From: Biscogniauxia marginata
Lineage: Eukaryota > Ascomycota > Sordariomycetes > Xylariales > Xylariaceae
Assembly: GCA_022695795.1 (NCBI GenBank)
Contig: MU404059.1
Coordinates: 62,001 to 126,000 of the forward strand
DNA: 64,000 nucleotides
Reading direction: 5' to 3'
Part shown: positions 14,120-25,934 of the stretch, in pieces
Layout of the letters: each line of letters starts with the position of its first letter
How positions within the stretch are numbered: position 1 is the first letter of the stretch
The notes under the pieces: generated by a model
Seen by the model: the letters and a program-made list of their open reading frames with translations, nothing else
What the model was told of the DNA's origin: nothing
Database searches by the model: none
Made by a program: the position numbers and the translations under genes

Positions 14120-14759
14120 TCCTATTATGCAGCACGCAGCGTCTAATGGAGGCTAGCCAGGCGCATAGCAGGACAGGGTTGCACAGCCAAGGCCGTCGCA
14201 GGATTCAAACCTCACACCTTTAAAAACAAAAAAAGAATCCCTCAGTTTCTTGTATTATGCATAACCTCTTTCCGCCTCTGCCACCGAGCAAAAGCAAGAC
14301 AGAAAGAGCAAAAATAGGAGAGAAGAAAGAACCACGATGTTGAGTGTATCTGCTGAGCCACACTCCTGCATCCCTTGGATAAAAAAGGGGAGAAACACAG
14401 GCAGACAGGGCAGTACTTCTTCTTTAGCATCGATTCTCCTCCTAGTTTTCTTCGACAAGGCCAGCTCGGTATACCCATTCCCTCCGCGCCCCCTTTCCCC
14501 CTCTGCAAATCGATTACCGCTCTGGCGGCTTGGATCGTTTACTAAATAAGTACCATACATGTGTGCGGGGGGTGTATAAACCTGAGAAGAAAGAAAAACA
14601 AGAAAGCAGTGATGCTGCCTACCTACCTATATGTATGCATATATTCATACACAGGGACTGCACGAGCTTACCCCGTGCAAGCTACGAACGAACGAACTAT
14701 ATGTGGTAGATAAGTAACGGCCCTGAAACGTCCGCGTGGGTGAGGTATGTCGTGCACCG

Positions 14760-14791
14760 TATGTATGTCATGTATGTATGTATGTAGGTAT
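14760..14791. repeat. ATGT tetranucleotide microsatellite
   Basis: A short imperfect array of ATGT/GTAT units within the gene-poor region, ending in the AGGTATG variant. Confidence 0.8.
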
Positions 14792-17700
14792 GCACAGATA
14801 GTAGTACTTGTCACATTTTAATCCCTAGGTGAATTTGTTTTGGTGATACCTATCTCATACCTAGATTTGTAAGACGGGCATTTGAATCTTGGACGACGGG
14901 ACCGGGCCGCATTGGACGTTTGTTTCTCTCCCTTCTTCTTTCTCCCTTGTGGGGGGGGGGGAGTTACATAGTTCGGTTCCGCAAGGGGGGGGGTCGCCCT
15001 GCTCATCACCTTGCGGGCTTGGATTTTCGCTCCCCGCGTATAACCATATATGTGTATACTTTTATATATATATGTGCGTGTGTATGTATGCAAGGGACTT
15101 CGGACGCCGATGCTGCGTAGCATGTACATACATAGCTCGCCCGCTAGGATCCTTAGGCAACCCACCCCAGTCGCACGTGGCGAGCGCACAAAAAACCTTA
15201 CTACCTGTTCTGTATTGGAGCAGTCGATGCTGGTGGATACGCACCGGGACGGAGGTTTGAGCTGCGGAACTTTAGTGTCAAGCCCCCCCCTCCCCGCGAT
15301 GAAACATTCCGGAACTACATAGTTACCTGCTGTGAAAATCTGGAGTGGGAAAGGGGTGTCAGAGAATATGCATAAGGGTAGGTCCCAATGGACGCCTATA
15401 CTCGGTTGCCGGTTCTCTATAATATAGCTGATAGGATGTTATACACAAGGTATGTTGCTACCCCCGTAAAGATGATATCATCGCCTCGAGAACCACACAT
15501 TGATATGACAGTTGATGAGTGCATAGAGTGACCCATCCGCGGTTCTCTCTCGAGAACCTTACACTATGTCTATAGAGAGGGTTTCTTCGTTTACCAAGGC
15601 TCTTGATTCTTGTTCTGAAATCCAACACAACACCCTGGATTTGTCCCTGACTGCATGCCAACACGTAGCCACATTCCACATGCTCAGAGTGCTAGGATGT
15701 CTATTAAAATAATATTAAATAGGTATTTTACTCTGTTGGTAGTCGTCGTCGTCATACACGAGATAGAATTCTTATTTCTGGGAGTGCTTAACTTGCTGCT
15801 GCCATATTTACCCGGTGATCTTCTTACTTGAACTATAGATGCCAATGGATTCCCTGAAGCTTACTGATAAAATCCTGTGCTTTGTGATGCCGTGTTACGA
15901 TCCCATAGTTATCATAAACGTGATTGGACTCTTGGATTAGCCCTTAGGTTATGTTAGGCAAGACACATAATGCTTCCTCAGCGTTCTAGTCGATTTCCAT
16001 GCTTCTAACTGGAACAAAGCCTCCGCTCCTTTCCTCCAGTGGCTTCTCCGTAGAACTAAACTATACAGCACATAAATAGCCAAGTGAGAGCTGAAACGAT
16101 CTCGATCCAATCCTATCACGACTTGCGCAGGAACAGCAACGCGGAGGATCCGAAGCCACCAGCGCCGCCACCAGAACTAAACAATTCTTCGACACATGAG
16201 ACGACGGAATCCATGTGGCGTCCTCGCGGCTTGTCGCATCTATAAGCCATCGGTATCCTACGGCTTCGCCGGCCCAGCAGGATATATACCCCATTGTCTC
16301 AGGCTTGATCAGACGTAGGTAACCCTCTTGCATATCTCTCCGAATATGGGACCGAAAACAAACGTCTACCTCGAAGCGCCTCCGTCGTCGAGCATCAAGC
16401 AGCCCCCTTGAAGCTACCCTTCCTGCCTATGCCATGTCTCAGCATCCGTCCCACCACGACAGATTTCTTCAATGCCTTGCCTCATCCGAGCCGGATGCTA
16501 CGGGTATCTATCTGCCAGGGGCTTTTTTCTTTTCAGGCTATTGTCGACAAATACTGCTTAGTAATCAGATAGCGAGTTATAGTAGAACTACAGGCAAGTC
16601 ATGGCTACCCGCTACGGTTCGCCTCGGAATAGCAGGATAAGGAAAATTCGCGAGCATCAAAATACATTGATCCGGCGGGGAAAAAAAGAAGAAGAAAAAT
16701 ACTAACCCTCAAAGACGCCAGGCTAGCCTTACGAGTAAACCCCCGATTTGAAGAAGCAAAAAAAAGCTTCAATATATGTCTTTCTCCGAGACATGAATTT
16801 AGACAGATCTCCCTCCCCCCCCCCCCCTCCTCCGCCACCCTCCTCGCTTGTTCGGGCGATGATTGTTTGTCATCTTCTGGGATACTGACTGGCAACTTAT
16901 TCATAATGAGCACAGCGAGCTCTATAGTGGAAACCCCGGCATTTCGCATCTCGCTCGCCTGCAGTGCCGTGCGCATGCCGTCAGCCGAGCTCGACTACAA
17001 GCCCCGACCGAGCCTCGGTGAACGAACCACGGCAACGTCACGCGTGCATGTGCGTCTGTTGTATGTGTATGTATATGTATATGCATGTATATGTAGATGT
17101 GGCACTAATTGGCCATCGGCTGATCGAGAGCGGTAGCCTGCATCGGATCTGAGCCGAGCCGGAGATCTCTATGGCTTACGGGGAAGGTTTGTGCAGTTGC
17201 GGTGGTGGGCTGGATTTGGGGGGAGGCGAGGGGGGCGGCTATCGTATAGGCTGACACGATAGAATCGACACATACTGTGATCTTGTATGGGTACAAATTC
17301 CGGCTGGGAGAACAGTTGTAGATAGGTAGGTTCAGGTATGGATTGTATTATGAGATGAGTAAAAAGGGGTAAGGGGGAAAAGGGGGGACGGTGGGGCTTT
17401 GCTCTTAGCATCAAGTCCATGAGTCTGTATCCTATATAGGGCCATGCTAATCGAATTTTGCGAAATAAAATAACATGATGTACACGTTTCTCGAGTCCAG
17501 CTAGGACTGACAGACATTGTTCTGAAGTTAGATGCCTGTAGCCGCTACATTCACGTCATTACATTGTCCCGGCTTCCTGCTAAGAACGTGTGTTCTCCAA
17601 CCTCAAACTATACCAGCATCAGCTATGCGACTAATAGTACGTAATGTGGTAGGGGGCAGTAACACTATGGAGTATGATTAGATGTTGTCAAGCTACAGCC

Positions 17701-18514
17701 CTAGATGTGCTAGTCGTGAGTCCGAGGAGCTCAGTCAGTTGGCAGGCAAACGCATACCTAATATATTAGAGACTGTAGTAAGTCTAGGCTGGAGCAAACA
17801 AAGTAGATTCCCTACACAGATCTAGGTTCAGGCTACAAACACACGCATGCATTTCCTGCCCAGATAGCACGATACAATTCTTGCTAAAAGATTAAATTAA
17901 AAAAAGGTCTGTCTCGATATCCAGGGGGAAGAACTCGATCATTACCGACGTTGGCGAGGGAGTGGAGGGTAAATCACAAACCCTCTGCACAGCATGTGAT
18001 AAGATAGCTATCTAGCTATAATATCATTTTACAAACTATTATTTAGCAAGAACTCATTGTCCTATCCCTAGACATGGGCATGGTGCAGATGTTTGAAGAG
18101 GGCAAGAGACTTAAAACCAGACCTCTTTCCCTGATTTCGAAGTAAAACAGGCCTCTCAAGTTGAGTGTTCAGGGACATCGTGATAAAAGTTTTTAGGAAA
18201 GTAGGGTTGTAATCCTTGACTACACGGAACATGTTGATGTGTATTCCTAGCTATTGCTTCCTAGCTTGTTTCTCACTAGAATAGAATGAATGTTCAATAT
18301 GGTATGTCGGGTAGGAAGACTAGGAATATCGGGACGCCGTATCAAATTGTTCCCCTAGTTGATCACATATTCAATGTTGCTGCCGTAGCTGCTCGACAGA
18401 ATGTCATGCATGTTCTGGTATTTTGGGTAGACCTTTCATCTATGCTCTTTACATTTATAGTTAGGCCTTTCCCAGAGAATTCAACAGGTACCCTTTTATC
18501 GTCCAAACACCCCT

Positions 18515-20274
18515 TTAATCCTCGTCCCAGTTAGGGTTGGGTCCCGGTGGTTTGGGTCCACCGGCTTGTCTCGAAACAATGATCTGGTCTACGGAGAGTA
18601 TAGTTCGTGCGGCTTCTGTTGCTAACTTGATCGCCCAGGCTTTGGTAACCATTAAATCTAAGATGCCCTCGTTCTTGGCATTAAGGGTGCCTGTGCCATC
18701 GTCGTTCTAGATAGGTTCGTTAGTTACGTGCCCATTTATTATCGATGTTCTTGAAACTCACCTCAATATCAACCCCGGTGGCCCAGTCGTCCTTCTTGTG
18801 GTGCGCTGTGTATAGTCTACTTAATACTTCTGTAGCGTCTAGACCGGCACTCTCTGCTATTGTTCTAGGAACAACCTCGAATGCTTCTCCGTATTTTCGA
18901 ATGGAGTACTGGGATAAACCGGACGTCTTGTCGCCGAAAGCCTGTATTCTTCCGACGAGCTGGACCTCAGTTGCACCTGCACCTGGTACTAACCGAGCGT
19001 CTCGGGTGACGGCTTTGACTACGTTGACGCCATCGTCGACAGCTCGTTCAACATCGTCGAGGTGGTTCTGTGTAGCACCCCTTAGGACTATGGTGGCTGT
19101 CCGCGTCACTTCGTCTTCTTGTCTGAACACTGTCACGCGATCACCACCAATCTCAATGGTCTCAACAACATCGACAGAACCCATCTCGTCCGGCATAGGG
19201 GCACCTAGCCTCGCAAGAGGAGTAGCACCAACGACCCGGCAGATTCTTCGTAGCTCAAATTTGCTAAGAATCTTGATGACCAGAATTCCATACCGGTTGA
19301 GGTAATGCAAAGCAAGCTCCCCTACCGTCGAACCAGCGATCACGACCCTCAATCCAACATCGTGGAGTTCTTTGATGGCGGATTCGAGTTGTGCTTCCTC
19401 GCCCTTGGTGAAGTCTATCATTTCCTGTGCATTGTGCAGCAAGACAGTGCCCTTGGTCTCGGTCTGGCTGATATCGATGGCACAAGAGAAGACACCGACC
19501 TTGGCCTTGCTTGCCTTCTTGACCGATCCGTCGGGCTCCTTGGGGAAGACCATACCCTTAACTACCCTGCTCTGCTCCAGACTTCCACCCATGATTTTGA
19601 CGACGCGGATATTGTCGACGTTGAAGTTAACGGGGTTCTTGGGCAAGACGGCAAGCACAGCCTCAGAAACGAGGGTGGCCAGGATATCCTCGTTGCCGTT
19701 TTGCTTACTCGCAACGACTGTCCTAATTGCCTTGCTGAGATGGTCCTGTGTCCTGATATCCTCCACCTTGTCGACGACGAGTTCTTCTAGGGCCTCGAGG
19801 GCATATGCTTGGGCACGCTCGTAACCGGTCACGATATCGGCAGTCTTCAGGCCCATGCGCAGAAGATCCTCGGCCTTCTTGAGAAGCTCGCCGGCAAGGA
19901 TAATGACGAGGTTTGTGGCATCGCCCATCTCGGCTTCCTGCTGCTGACTTGCCATGACCAAGAGTTTCGCGGCGGGGTGGACAACGTCGAGCTCCTTCAG
20001 TATGGTGGCGGCGTCAGAGGTGAGTATCATCTTTTGCAGGTGGTTGATGATGATCTTGTTTCGGCCATAAGGTCCTAGGGAGGTCTGGACGGTGGAGGCA
20101 ATGGCCCGGCAAGCATCGATGTTCCGCAGGACAGCGCCATCTTCCGAGTCGTAGCTATAGCATCATTAGGCACCTCCATGTCTCTGCACCAGAGATGGTG
20201 GGGGTGTAGACATACTTGTTGTAGCCCTGCTTGAACAGGCCAGCGTTTGGCGCATTTGGGATGTTGAGCGACAT
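18515..20274 (-). CDS. CCT8: T-complex protein 1 subunit theta (CCT8)
   Basis: Exons 20216-20274, 18762-20154 and 18515-18706, with introns of 61 and 55 bases and GT-AG ends. Together they code for 547 residues, the usual length of the theta subunit. The protein is one of eight subunits of the cytosolic TRiC/CCT chaperonin, which folds actin, tubulin and WD-repeat proteins using ATP. It begins MSLNIPNAPN, reads TSLGPYGRNK at the first nucleotide-contact loop and TSDAATILKEL just after. The P-loop region reads GDATN at 97-101 where most CCT subunits have GDGT. The equatorial return segment has VPGAGATEVQL. The tail has ILDLMVTKAWAIKLATEAAR and ends PNPNWDED, typical of fungal theta. A downstream in-frame stop at 18720 belongs to the retained intron, not to the end of the gene. 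It is divergent from the HMG-box gene. Confidence 0.97.
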
Positions 20275-20874
20275 GGTTGCTGGCTTATATAAACCAGGGT
20301 GGACTCCGTCTTGACTGTTCTAGTTTCCCTTTGCAAGGTATTGTCTTGGGAAAGTAAACTCAGTTCCGGCGTCTGGATGGAGCTGGTTTTGGGTCTCCTG
20401 TCGCTGAAAAAAACCAGTGGAGCTCCAGAAGCTCAGCAGCTGGCAGCTTGTGGCACCACTGCTGCGATAAGATAAGGCAGCCTCGCATTGACGTAGTGGG
20501 GGCCAGGCTTCGCTCTGGCCAATTGCATTGGAGCATGTGCTTTTTAAGTTGCTGCTACCGGTGGTATGGAGGTGCATTTATTAGGTATTAGGTATCTCTC
20601 AAGGTAGCCTTGTTCCAGGACGACACGCTGATCGACTGAATTGCGCGCCGCCGCCTCGTCTTCTCCCTTTCAACTCCATCATCAGTCTAACTACCTAACG
20701 ATACTCGCAGCGCATTGCGCAACCACTCCCACCTCAGTACGGCGGCTCTAGGCATCTTCAAGAAGAAATTTGGATAGCCTGCTATTTTTGCCTTTTGACC
20801 AGAGCAACCATTCCATTCATTTTTCTATCAGCCTGTACGATACCAGCCAGGCCTTCTTGGCGTCTGTCGTCGCG
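20275..20874. promoter_or_regulatory. Shared upstream region of CCT8 and the HMG-box gene
   Basis: About 600 bases lie between the CCT8 start (leftward) and the proposed start of the HMG-box gene (rightward). No open frame of note is present. A TATATAAAC-like A/T stretch lies just upstream of CCT8 (20286-20294). Bidirectional use is inferred from gene orientation only. Confidence 0.5.
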
Positions 20875-22120
20875 ATGGCGCCCCAAACCTGTGAGTGCCA
20901 TTTTCGCGATTTTATTCCCTTTACACCCAACCTGGCATGTGCGTGTCATCTGGAGCACCTGCGGGTCCCCAGCCTAGGCCATTCCCTGTGCCTTACCGAA
21001 AACTGGTACGACTCCTCGCTGCGGGAAGTGACAAACGCCGGATAACGCCCTGGAACCACCTTCAACCATGCCACAGGAATTCCCATCTATTTCAACTCGC
21101 AACAGAAACTAGCACAGGCCCTTCTAAGCCAATCGACATTTCGTGATGAAGCTCAAGACCAAGGCTAACAAGCACTCTCGCTCCACAGCACACCCGCCCT
21201 CTCTGCCTCCCACCGTTGAAGAAGCGTACAGGCGGAAATGCATTCAGCTGAAGGAGAGGTCTAAGGAGATCGAGGATGAGAATGACGCATACCGATTGCG
21301 ATTGAACAGACTCAAGCGTCAGATACAGAAGTCTCGGCTTGAACGAGCCATCCTACTCGAGCAAATCGCGAAGCGGACCAGCACCAACGTCGAAGATTCC
21401 GAAGGCAGTCCTAGTCCACCTCCTACTGTATGCCCTGACGCGCTATACACTTCAGATGTGCTGGCGAGTACTGACCCCAATCAGCCTCAGGACAAGCCCC
21501 TCCGCACTAAACGTGGTCATCGCAAACCCTCCCTCTTGCCCAGCGGCGAGGGTAGCAACTCGGCCAATGCAACCTTTATCAACCAAAACCTCAACACCCT
21601 CTCTCCAAGCTCGGACGCCTTCTCCCACTCGCAGATGGACTCTCAGAAGGACCAAGGCCGGGGTGCCAACGGTGCAGCAAAGCCGCCTAAGAGACCAAGC
21701 AATGCATTTGAGATATACTGCAACGACCAGCGACCTCTTCTCCAAGCCCAGCACAAGGAGAAGATTGCGGCCGGGGAGTTCCGGCTGGAGGAGGAGCTTG
21801 CACGCGGCTGGAAGGATCTACCCGAGAAGGAGAAGGAGGAATTCCAGGCCCGGTATGAGCAGGAGCTCAGCCAGTGGAAGGAGGCGCGCGAAACTTACAA
21901 GCAAGGCGTTAAGGACGCCGCTGCGCGGGACCGGTCGCGTCAACGTGAGGGCAACCGGGGCGGCCGGGGCCGGACCCGTTTCGAGGAGGCCCAGGATGAG
22001 GACGGAGACGATGATCAAGACGTCGAGATGGGGGACGCCGGGCCCGAGACCGTAGGCGATCAGGACACGGACCCTGAAACGGAAGTGGACGAGAACGATG
22101 TGACGATTGCTGAGGATTAG
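20875..22120 (+). CDS. HMG-box protein, Nhp10/Nht1-like (candidate INO80 subunit)
   Basis: The body is one open exon. The safest start is the ATG at 21146 (324 residues). A small first exon, 20875-20890 (MAPQT then GTGAGT), joined to 21129-22120 across a 238-base intron keeps the frame and gives 335 residues; this is less certain. A basic coiled coil of about 50 residues (EAYRRKCIQLKERSKEIE and onward) is followed by a Ser/Pro linker, an HMG box (PKRPSNAFEIYCNDQRPLL to LSQWKEARETY, about 180-252) and a long acidic tail. N-terminal coil plus a single HMG box resembles Nhp10 of yeast and Nht1 of fission yeast, subunits of the INO80 chromatin remodeller. The HMG box is certain; membership of the complex is inference. 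Confidence 0.8.
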
Positions 22121-23151
22121 ATGACTTCTTTTACCTTTTACGGCTTTTGCTTTAAGCTACAACCCCCCCTTATAAGGACTACGTTGTGACTTATTCTCAC
22201 TCTAGTTCTTCTTCTCTGTTTTCTTTTCATTTTCTCCTGCCAAACGAGGATGAAGATGAAAAAAAGGACAGCCATGATAAGTTTCAGCGGAGGAGGGACC
22301 GAAATCGCGGCGTTAGGGATTTGAGTGAACTATTATGTACCTGGTTTTAGGGAAGCGAAATTCTTGTTGTTGTTCCCACCTCTCTTTCTTCTTCCATCCC
22401 CTCCCGAGGTTTATTACAAAATAGAGGACGGCTCCATCACGATCTAGGGCGTTGACTTTTTTTTTCCTAAAAAAAAAAATTTTTAATGCAATAAATTAAC
22501 GCAATAAATCGTATTATCAGTAATGACACTACCTAATCTACCAAGCTAGTAACACTAGATGCATAGGCGTAAATGAAATACACTTGGCAATGCGCGTGTA
22601 TATACTACGCTCAGGCATTTGTTGGTATATACCTACACAGGTATCATTGAAAGGGAAAAGGGGGAGAGGGGGGGGGAGGGGGTATGGTGGTGAAACTCGA
22701 GGAGGATGTCTAAAGGTGTACGAAGTAAATCATGGTAACTCTATCGAAACAAAGAACAACTCTGAGCTCCAACCCCCCTTTTTCCCTTTTGGCTACTGGT
22801 CTTAATTCTTTTCTATAGCCTTACAATTGCATACAAACGGGACAAAGCGCCTGATTTCTACCATCTCGATTTACGCCTGCTATTTTGAACACATGCCATC
22901 GCCATGAATTGATAAGTTATTATTTACTCACCCTGGTCCCTCTCCCCCCAAAAGCTCCTTTCCCTCTGCATTCCCTCTTTTTTTTTCTTTTTTTCCCTGG
23001 GGCCTGGTTTCCGATCTAGTTCGTGAGAGAGAGAAAGTACGAGCAAGCTAAGGTTGCCAAGTTCGGTTGGGTCTTCCCGTGGGCAACGAAATTTCCGGGA
23101 AGAACATAATTGCCCAGGTAAGACAAAATGATCTAGGTTAAAGTGATGCGT
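22121..23151. other. Convergent intergenic region
   Basis: The 3' flanks of the HMG-box gene (rightward) and the Rmd1-type gene (leftward) meet here. The sequence is rich in pyrimidine tracts and A/T runs (for example T then A runs near 22457-22486), in keeping with transcript ends. No coding sequence was found. Confidence 0.6.
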
Positions 23152-25076
23152 CTAGTCCACGCCGGCGTAGAGATCGACGACGATGTTCACGGCCGCTACG
23201 AGAATCTCAGCGGCGATGAGTATGATGACTGTGAGAGTAGACGGATGGTTAGTATGCTTCACCCAAGAGCACTAGGAAGAAGGTATAGAATGGGCAAGTG
23301 TAATATAATAATTGATAATAATTTAGGGTTATTGGGCCCCCCTGGTTCCAAAAAGAGACTATAGAAAGGGACTAAGGGAAGACTTACCGATCCACTCGAG
23401 CATCTCGCCGTGACCGTGGCTTAACTGGTCTTTCAGCACAGCCAGTAGGTCGGCGATGACGTCGAGGCGCTCGGTCAGCAAACCCACACGCTGGTCCATC
23501 TCGAGGTAGCTACGGACGGCCTGGTAGACGGGCTCGAGGTGGGGCTCCACCCAGAAAAGCTCTGGAGTGTCGAGCACGCTGCCGTTGAGGTGGATGTTTA
23601 TGCGCAGGATGAAGAGCTCGCCGATCTGCATGTTGATCTGCGCGCGACTCAGCGCGATCTTGCCCGTCAGCGCGATCTGCGTTGGGATATCCTTGCACTT
23701 GTCTACCGTCGAGGCGATGAGCTCCTCGAAGAGTGATGTCTGGGGTTATGAAGGCCTTTTGTCAGCTGGATGTTTCTCATGCATGGGCAATATTATGATA
23801 CGGCCAAGCCATGGTGAAAGAAAGATTTATGATTGTCTGGGGAGGGGATAAATATCACCTTGACGCTCTGCGCGAGCGCATGCGAAATAGCGAGCTTCGT
23901 CATATAATTCCCCTTGTCCCGCAGAGTGATGAAGTCGTTGTATATCCGGGGCTGGTAATCGTGCGTGTAGTAGAAGTTGAAGCATTCAGTCTCGACGTCG
24001 TCCGGATCCAGCTTCTCGATCTCGAATTTGGCGATATCTTTCAAAAACCGCTGCTCATGTGCCGGCGACATACCCCATATTACCACAACGCCGTAGTCGA
24101 ACAAGAATACCTCGGGAGTATGCACCTGAATATCGAATCTGACATCTTGCAGCTGATGGGGCTGCGGATCGTGAAATGGACTTTCGTCATCTGCGCGGGA
24201 AGGATAGGCGAGGTTATTGTGTATGTCTCGGCCGTTACTGAAGGCTTGCTGTGCATCAGACATGCCATCCTGATGTCTAGCTTGTAGACTCGCAAGGGCT
24301 TCCCGTTGATAGCTGTCCGAATGTGCCTCCACCTCGCCTGTCGAATGTCTCCTTTCATATGCCTGTATCGGTGTCTCCCTGATCTCTTCAACCGTCTCCG
24401 CCTGGTCTGCTGATTTGCCCGTTCCGTAGTTATAGGGTGAATAGATACATTCGTCGATCAGCTTGGGGTTCGTCCCTCTGCTCCTCCCTCGTCCCTTGAG
24501 GAACCGCATTAAGCCTTCTGTTTGGTATCGGTTCGCCGTACAGTATGCCGTTACTCGCGGTAGCCTGTCACGATCTGCTTTGCCCAATCGCGCGGCATCC
24601 CGCCGGGCCATAGGGTCTTTGATACGGGTATATTGCGAGTAAACATCCCTACCGCTCTCCTCGTCCGGTTCGAGCTCGTCGAGTTCGGGATTTGGGAGCA
24701 ACTTTAACTTTTGGGCGGTTTTTGAGCTACGCTGGGGGCCGATCTTGGGCACGTTAACTGGTGGCAAAGCGGCAAAGACGGACCCATGGCTGTTCCGTCT
24801 GCGCAGGCGGTTGTTGATAGCTGAGAGCACTGGCGGCTGGACAGAATGCTGACTTCCCGAGGCCACGGAACCCGTGGCGCGTGCGCGATCAAGGGGATTA
24901 ATGGAGTTCGGAGAGGAGCTTAACGAGGTCGGGTCGGGTTCGATGGTTCTAGTTACGGGGTTTGGGTCGAAAGTGACGTTCCGAGCTGCCCTCGGACGAG
25001 CGGTGTCTTGCCGCAGGAGGGGAGCGCGTTCTGAAGTTGAGCCGGCGGAGCTCATCGAAGCTCTTGGTGAAGCCAT
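23152..25076 (-). CDS. RMD1: Rmd1-type DUF155 protein
   Basis: Exons 23859-25076, 23388-23739 and 23152-23228, with introns of 119 and 159 bases, give 548 residues. The first 130 residues are Ser/Pro-rich and probably disordered. Conserved Rmd1/Rmd8 blocks follow: RVTAYCTANRYQTEGLMRFL near 174-193, then the DUF155 core from about 312 (VRFDIQVHTPEVFLFDYGVV, WGMSPAHEQRFL), the FNFYYTHDYQPRIYNDFI block, LAISHALAQS, and the C-terminal helices around RLDVIADLLAVLKDQLSHGH. The short last exon encodes a hydrophobic segment (IVIILIAAEILVAAVNIVV), a single membrane anchor near the C-terminus. Yeast Rmd1 was linked to sporulation; the mitochondrial relative RMND1 supports organellar translation. The exact function of the fungal protein is not settled. 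The intron 1 donor is GTGATA, weaker than usual but confirmed by frame and family. Confidence 0.93.
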
Positions 25077-25934
25077 GATAGCGTCGGGCCAGGATGGAGC
25101 TCTATGCAGAAGCCTGAAGCTATGCCACCAATCGTGGGCTCTTAGCAGCAGGTTGCAAGTTTGTATAATCGTGTGGCCATGGGGGGAGATCTAAGATGCA
25201 CAGTCAATTGGACACATGCGTGTCTCGATCGACACCGCGTTTAGGTCACTCGATTTAAGGCAATGAAATGTAATTGTATGAAGGGTCTGGTATGGACCTA
25301 ATATAGCATTAGCTATAAGTAGGGTGGATTATTATGTATGCAAGTAGTAGCTGGGTGAAAGGCAAGTAAGGTAAAGTAAGGTTGGTTCCAGGTAATTTAG
25401 CTTTGATGACGTTGGTCAATTGAATTATCAGCAGTTGACCCAGAAGAGAAAAAGACAAGCTAGGTTGTTTCGAAAAAAGAAAAAAAAAAACTGGCTAAGT
25501 AAGTAAGCTGGATTAGTGCAGGGTACCTACGCACCTCAGAATAATCCCTGCTGCACCTGGTCTTTGCGAAGGTAGCAACCCATTTCAGCGGCATAATTGT
25601 GTTACACTACGTCTTCAATGTAATGGCACGCTATAACGTCGCTCTCAAATGCAACATGAACATCAGAACAACTAACACACATACTTACTTACTTTCTATC
25701 ATTCCTAAGTCTGTACCTATCACCATGTATGAAAGATAACTAAATTGATGACTTGGGTAATTAGATATTGAGGCTCTTTAGGATCTACCTAATCAACGAT
25801 CAACCTACACCGCTTGTAGTGTAGCAGCAACGAAAACAAGAAATTATACCCCTTTTGGTAGTATGTAACATGAAAAGCACACCAGGTTAGTTAGTACAGA
25901 CGATTAAATGCTCCATCTACCACAGATTGACTTC
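25077..25934. other. Intergenic region between two leftward genes
   Basis: About 860 bases hold the promoter of the Rmd1-type gene and the 3' flank of the oxidoreductase gene. Repeated AAGTAAG and TTACTTAC-like units occur (for example 25365-25382 and 25495-25505). No gene was seen. Confidence 0.6.

Larger units (their letters stand above)
5960..18514. other. 12.5-kb gene-poor region
   Basis: No recognisable gene on either strand. Frames rarely pass 100 codons, match no family I know and are not joined by convincing splice sites. The left end (5960-6480) is the promoter side of the Far1-like gene and has GGT/GAT-rich repeats. The rest holds many short ACCT/AGGT motifs (for example 7139-7147, 8226-8243 and 12616-12631), ATGT repeats and homopolymers. 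Base composition is not strongly A/T-biased, so heavy repeat-induced mutation is not obvious. Coding-like islands on the minus strand at 8531-8839, 9122-9352 and 10050-10403 could be remains of a gene. No terminal repeats, transposase or reverse-transcriptase motifs were seen. Confidence 0.6.

Noticed and set aside
14135..14220. Possible tRNA with GATTCAAACC near its end
   Set aside because: The T-stem pairs at only three positions and no cloverleaf can be built.
5960..18514. Transposon or retroelement in the gene-poor block
   Set aside because: I saw no long terminal repeats, inverted repeats, target-site duplications or polymerase/transposase motifs.
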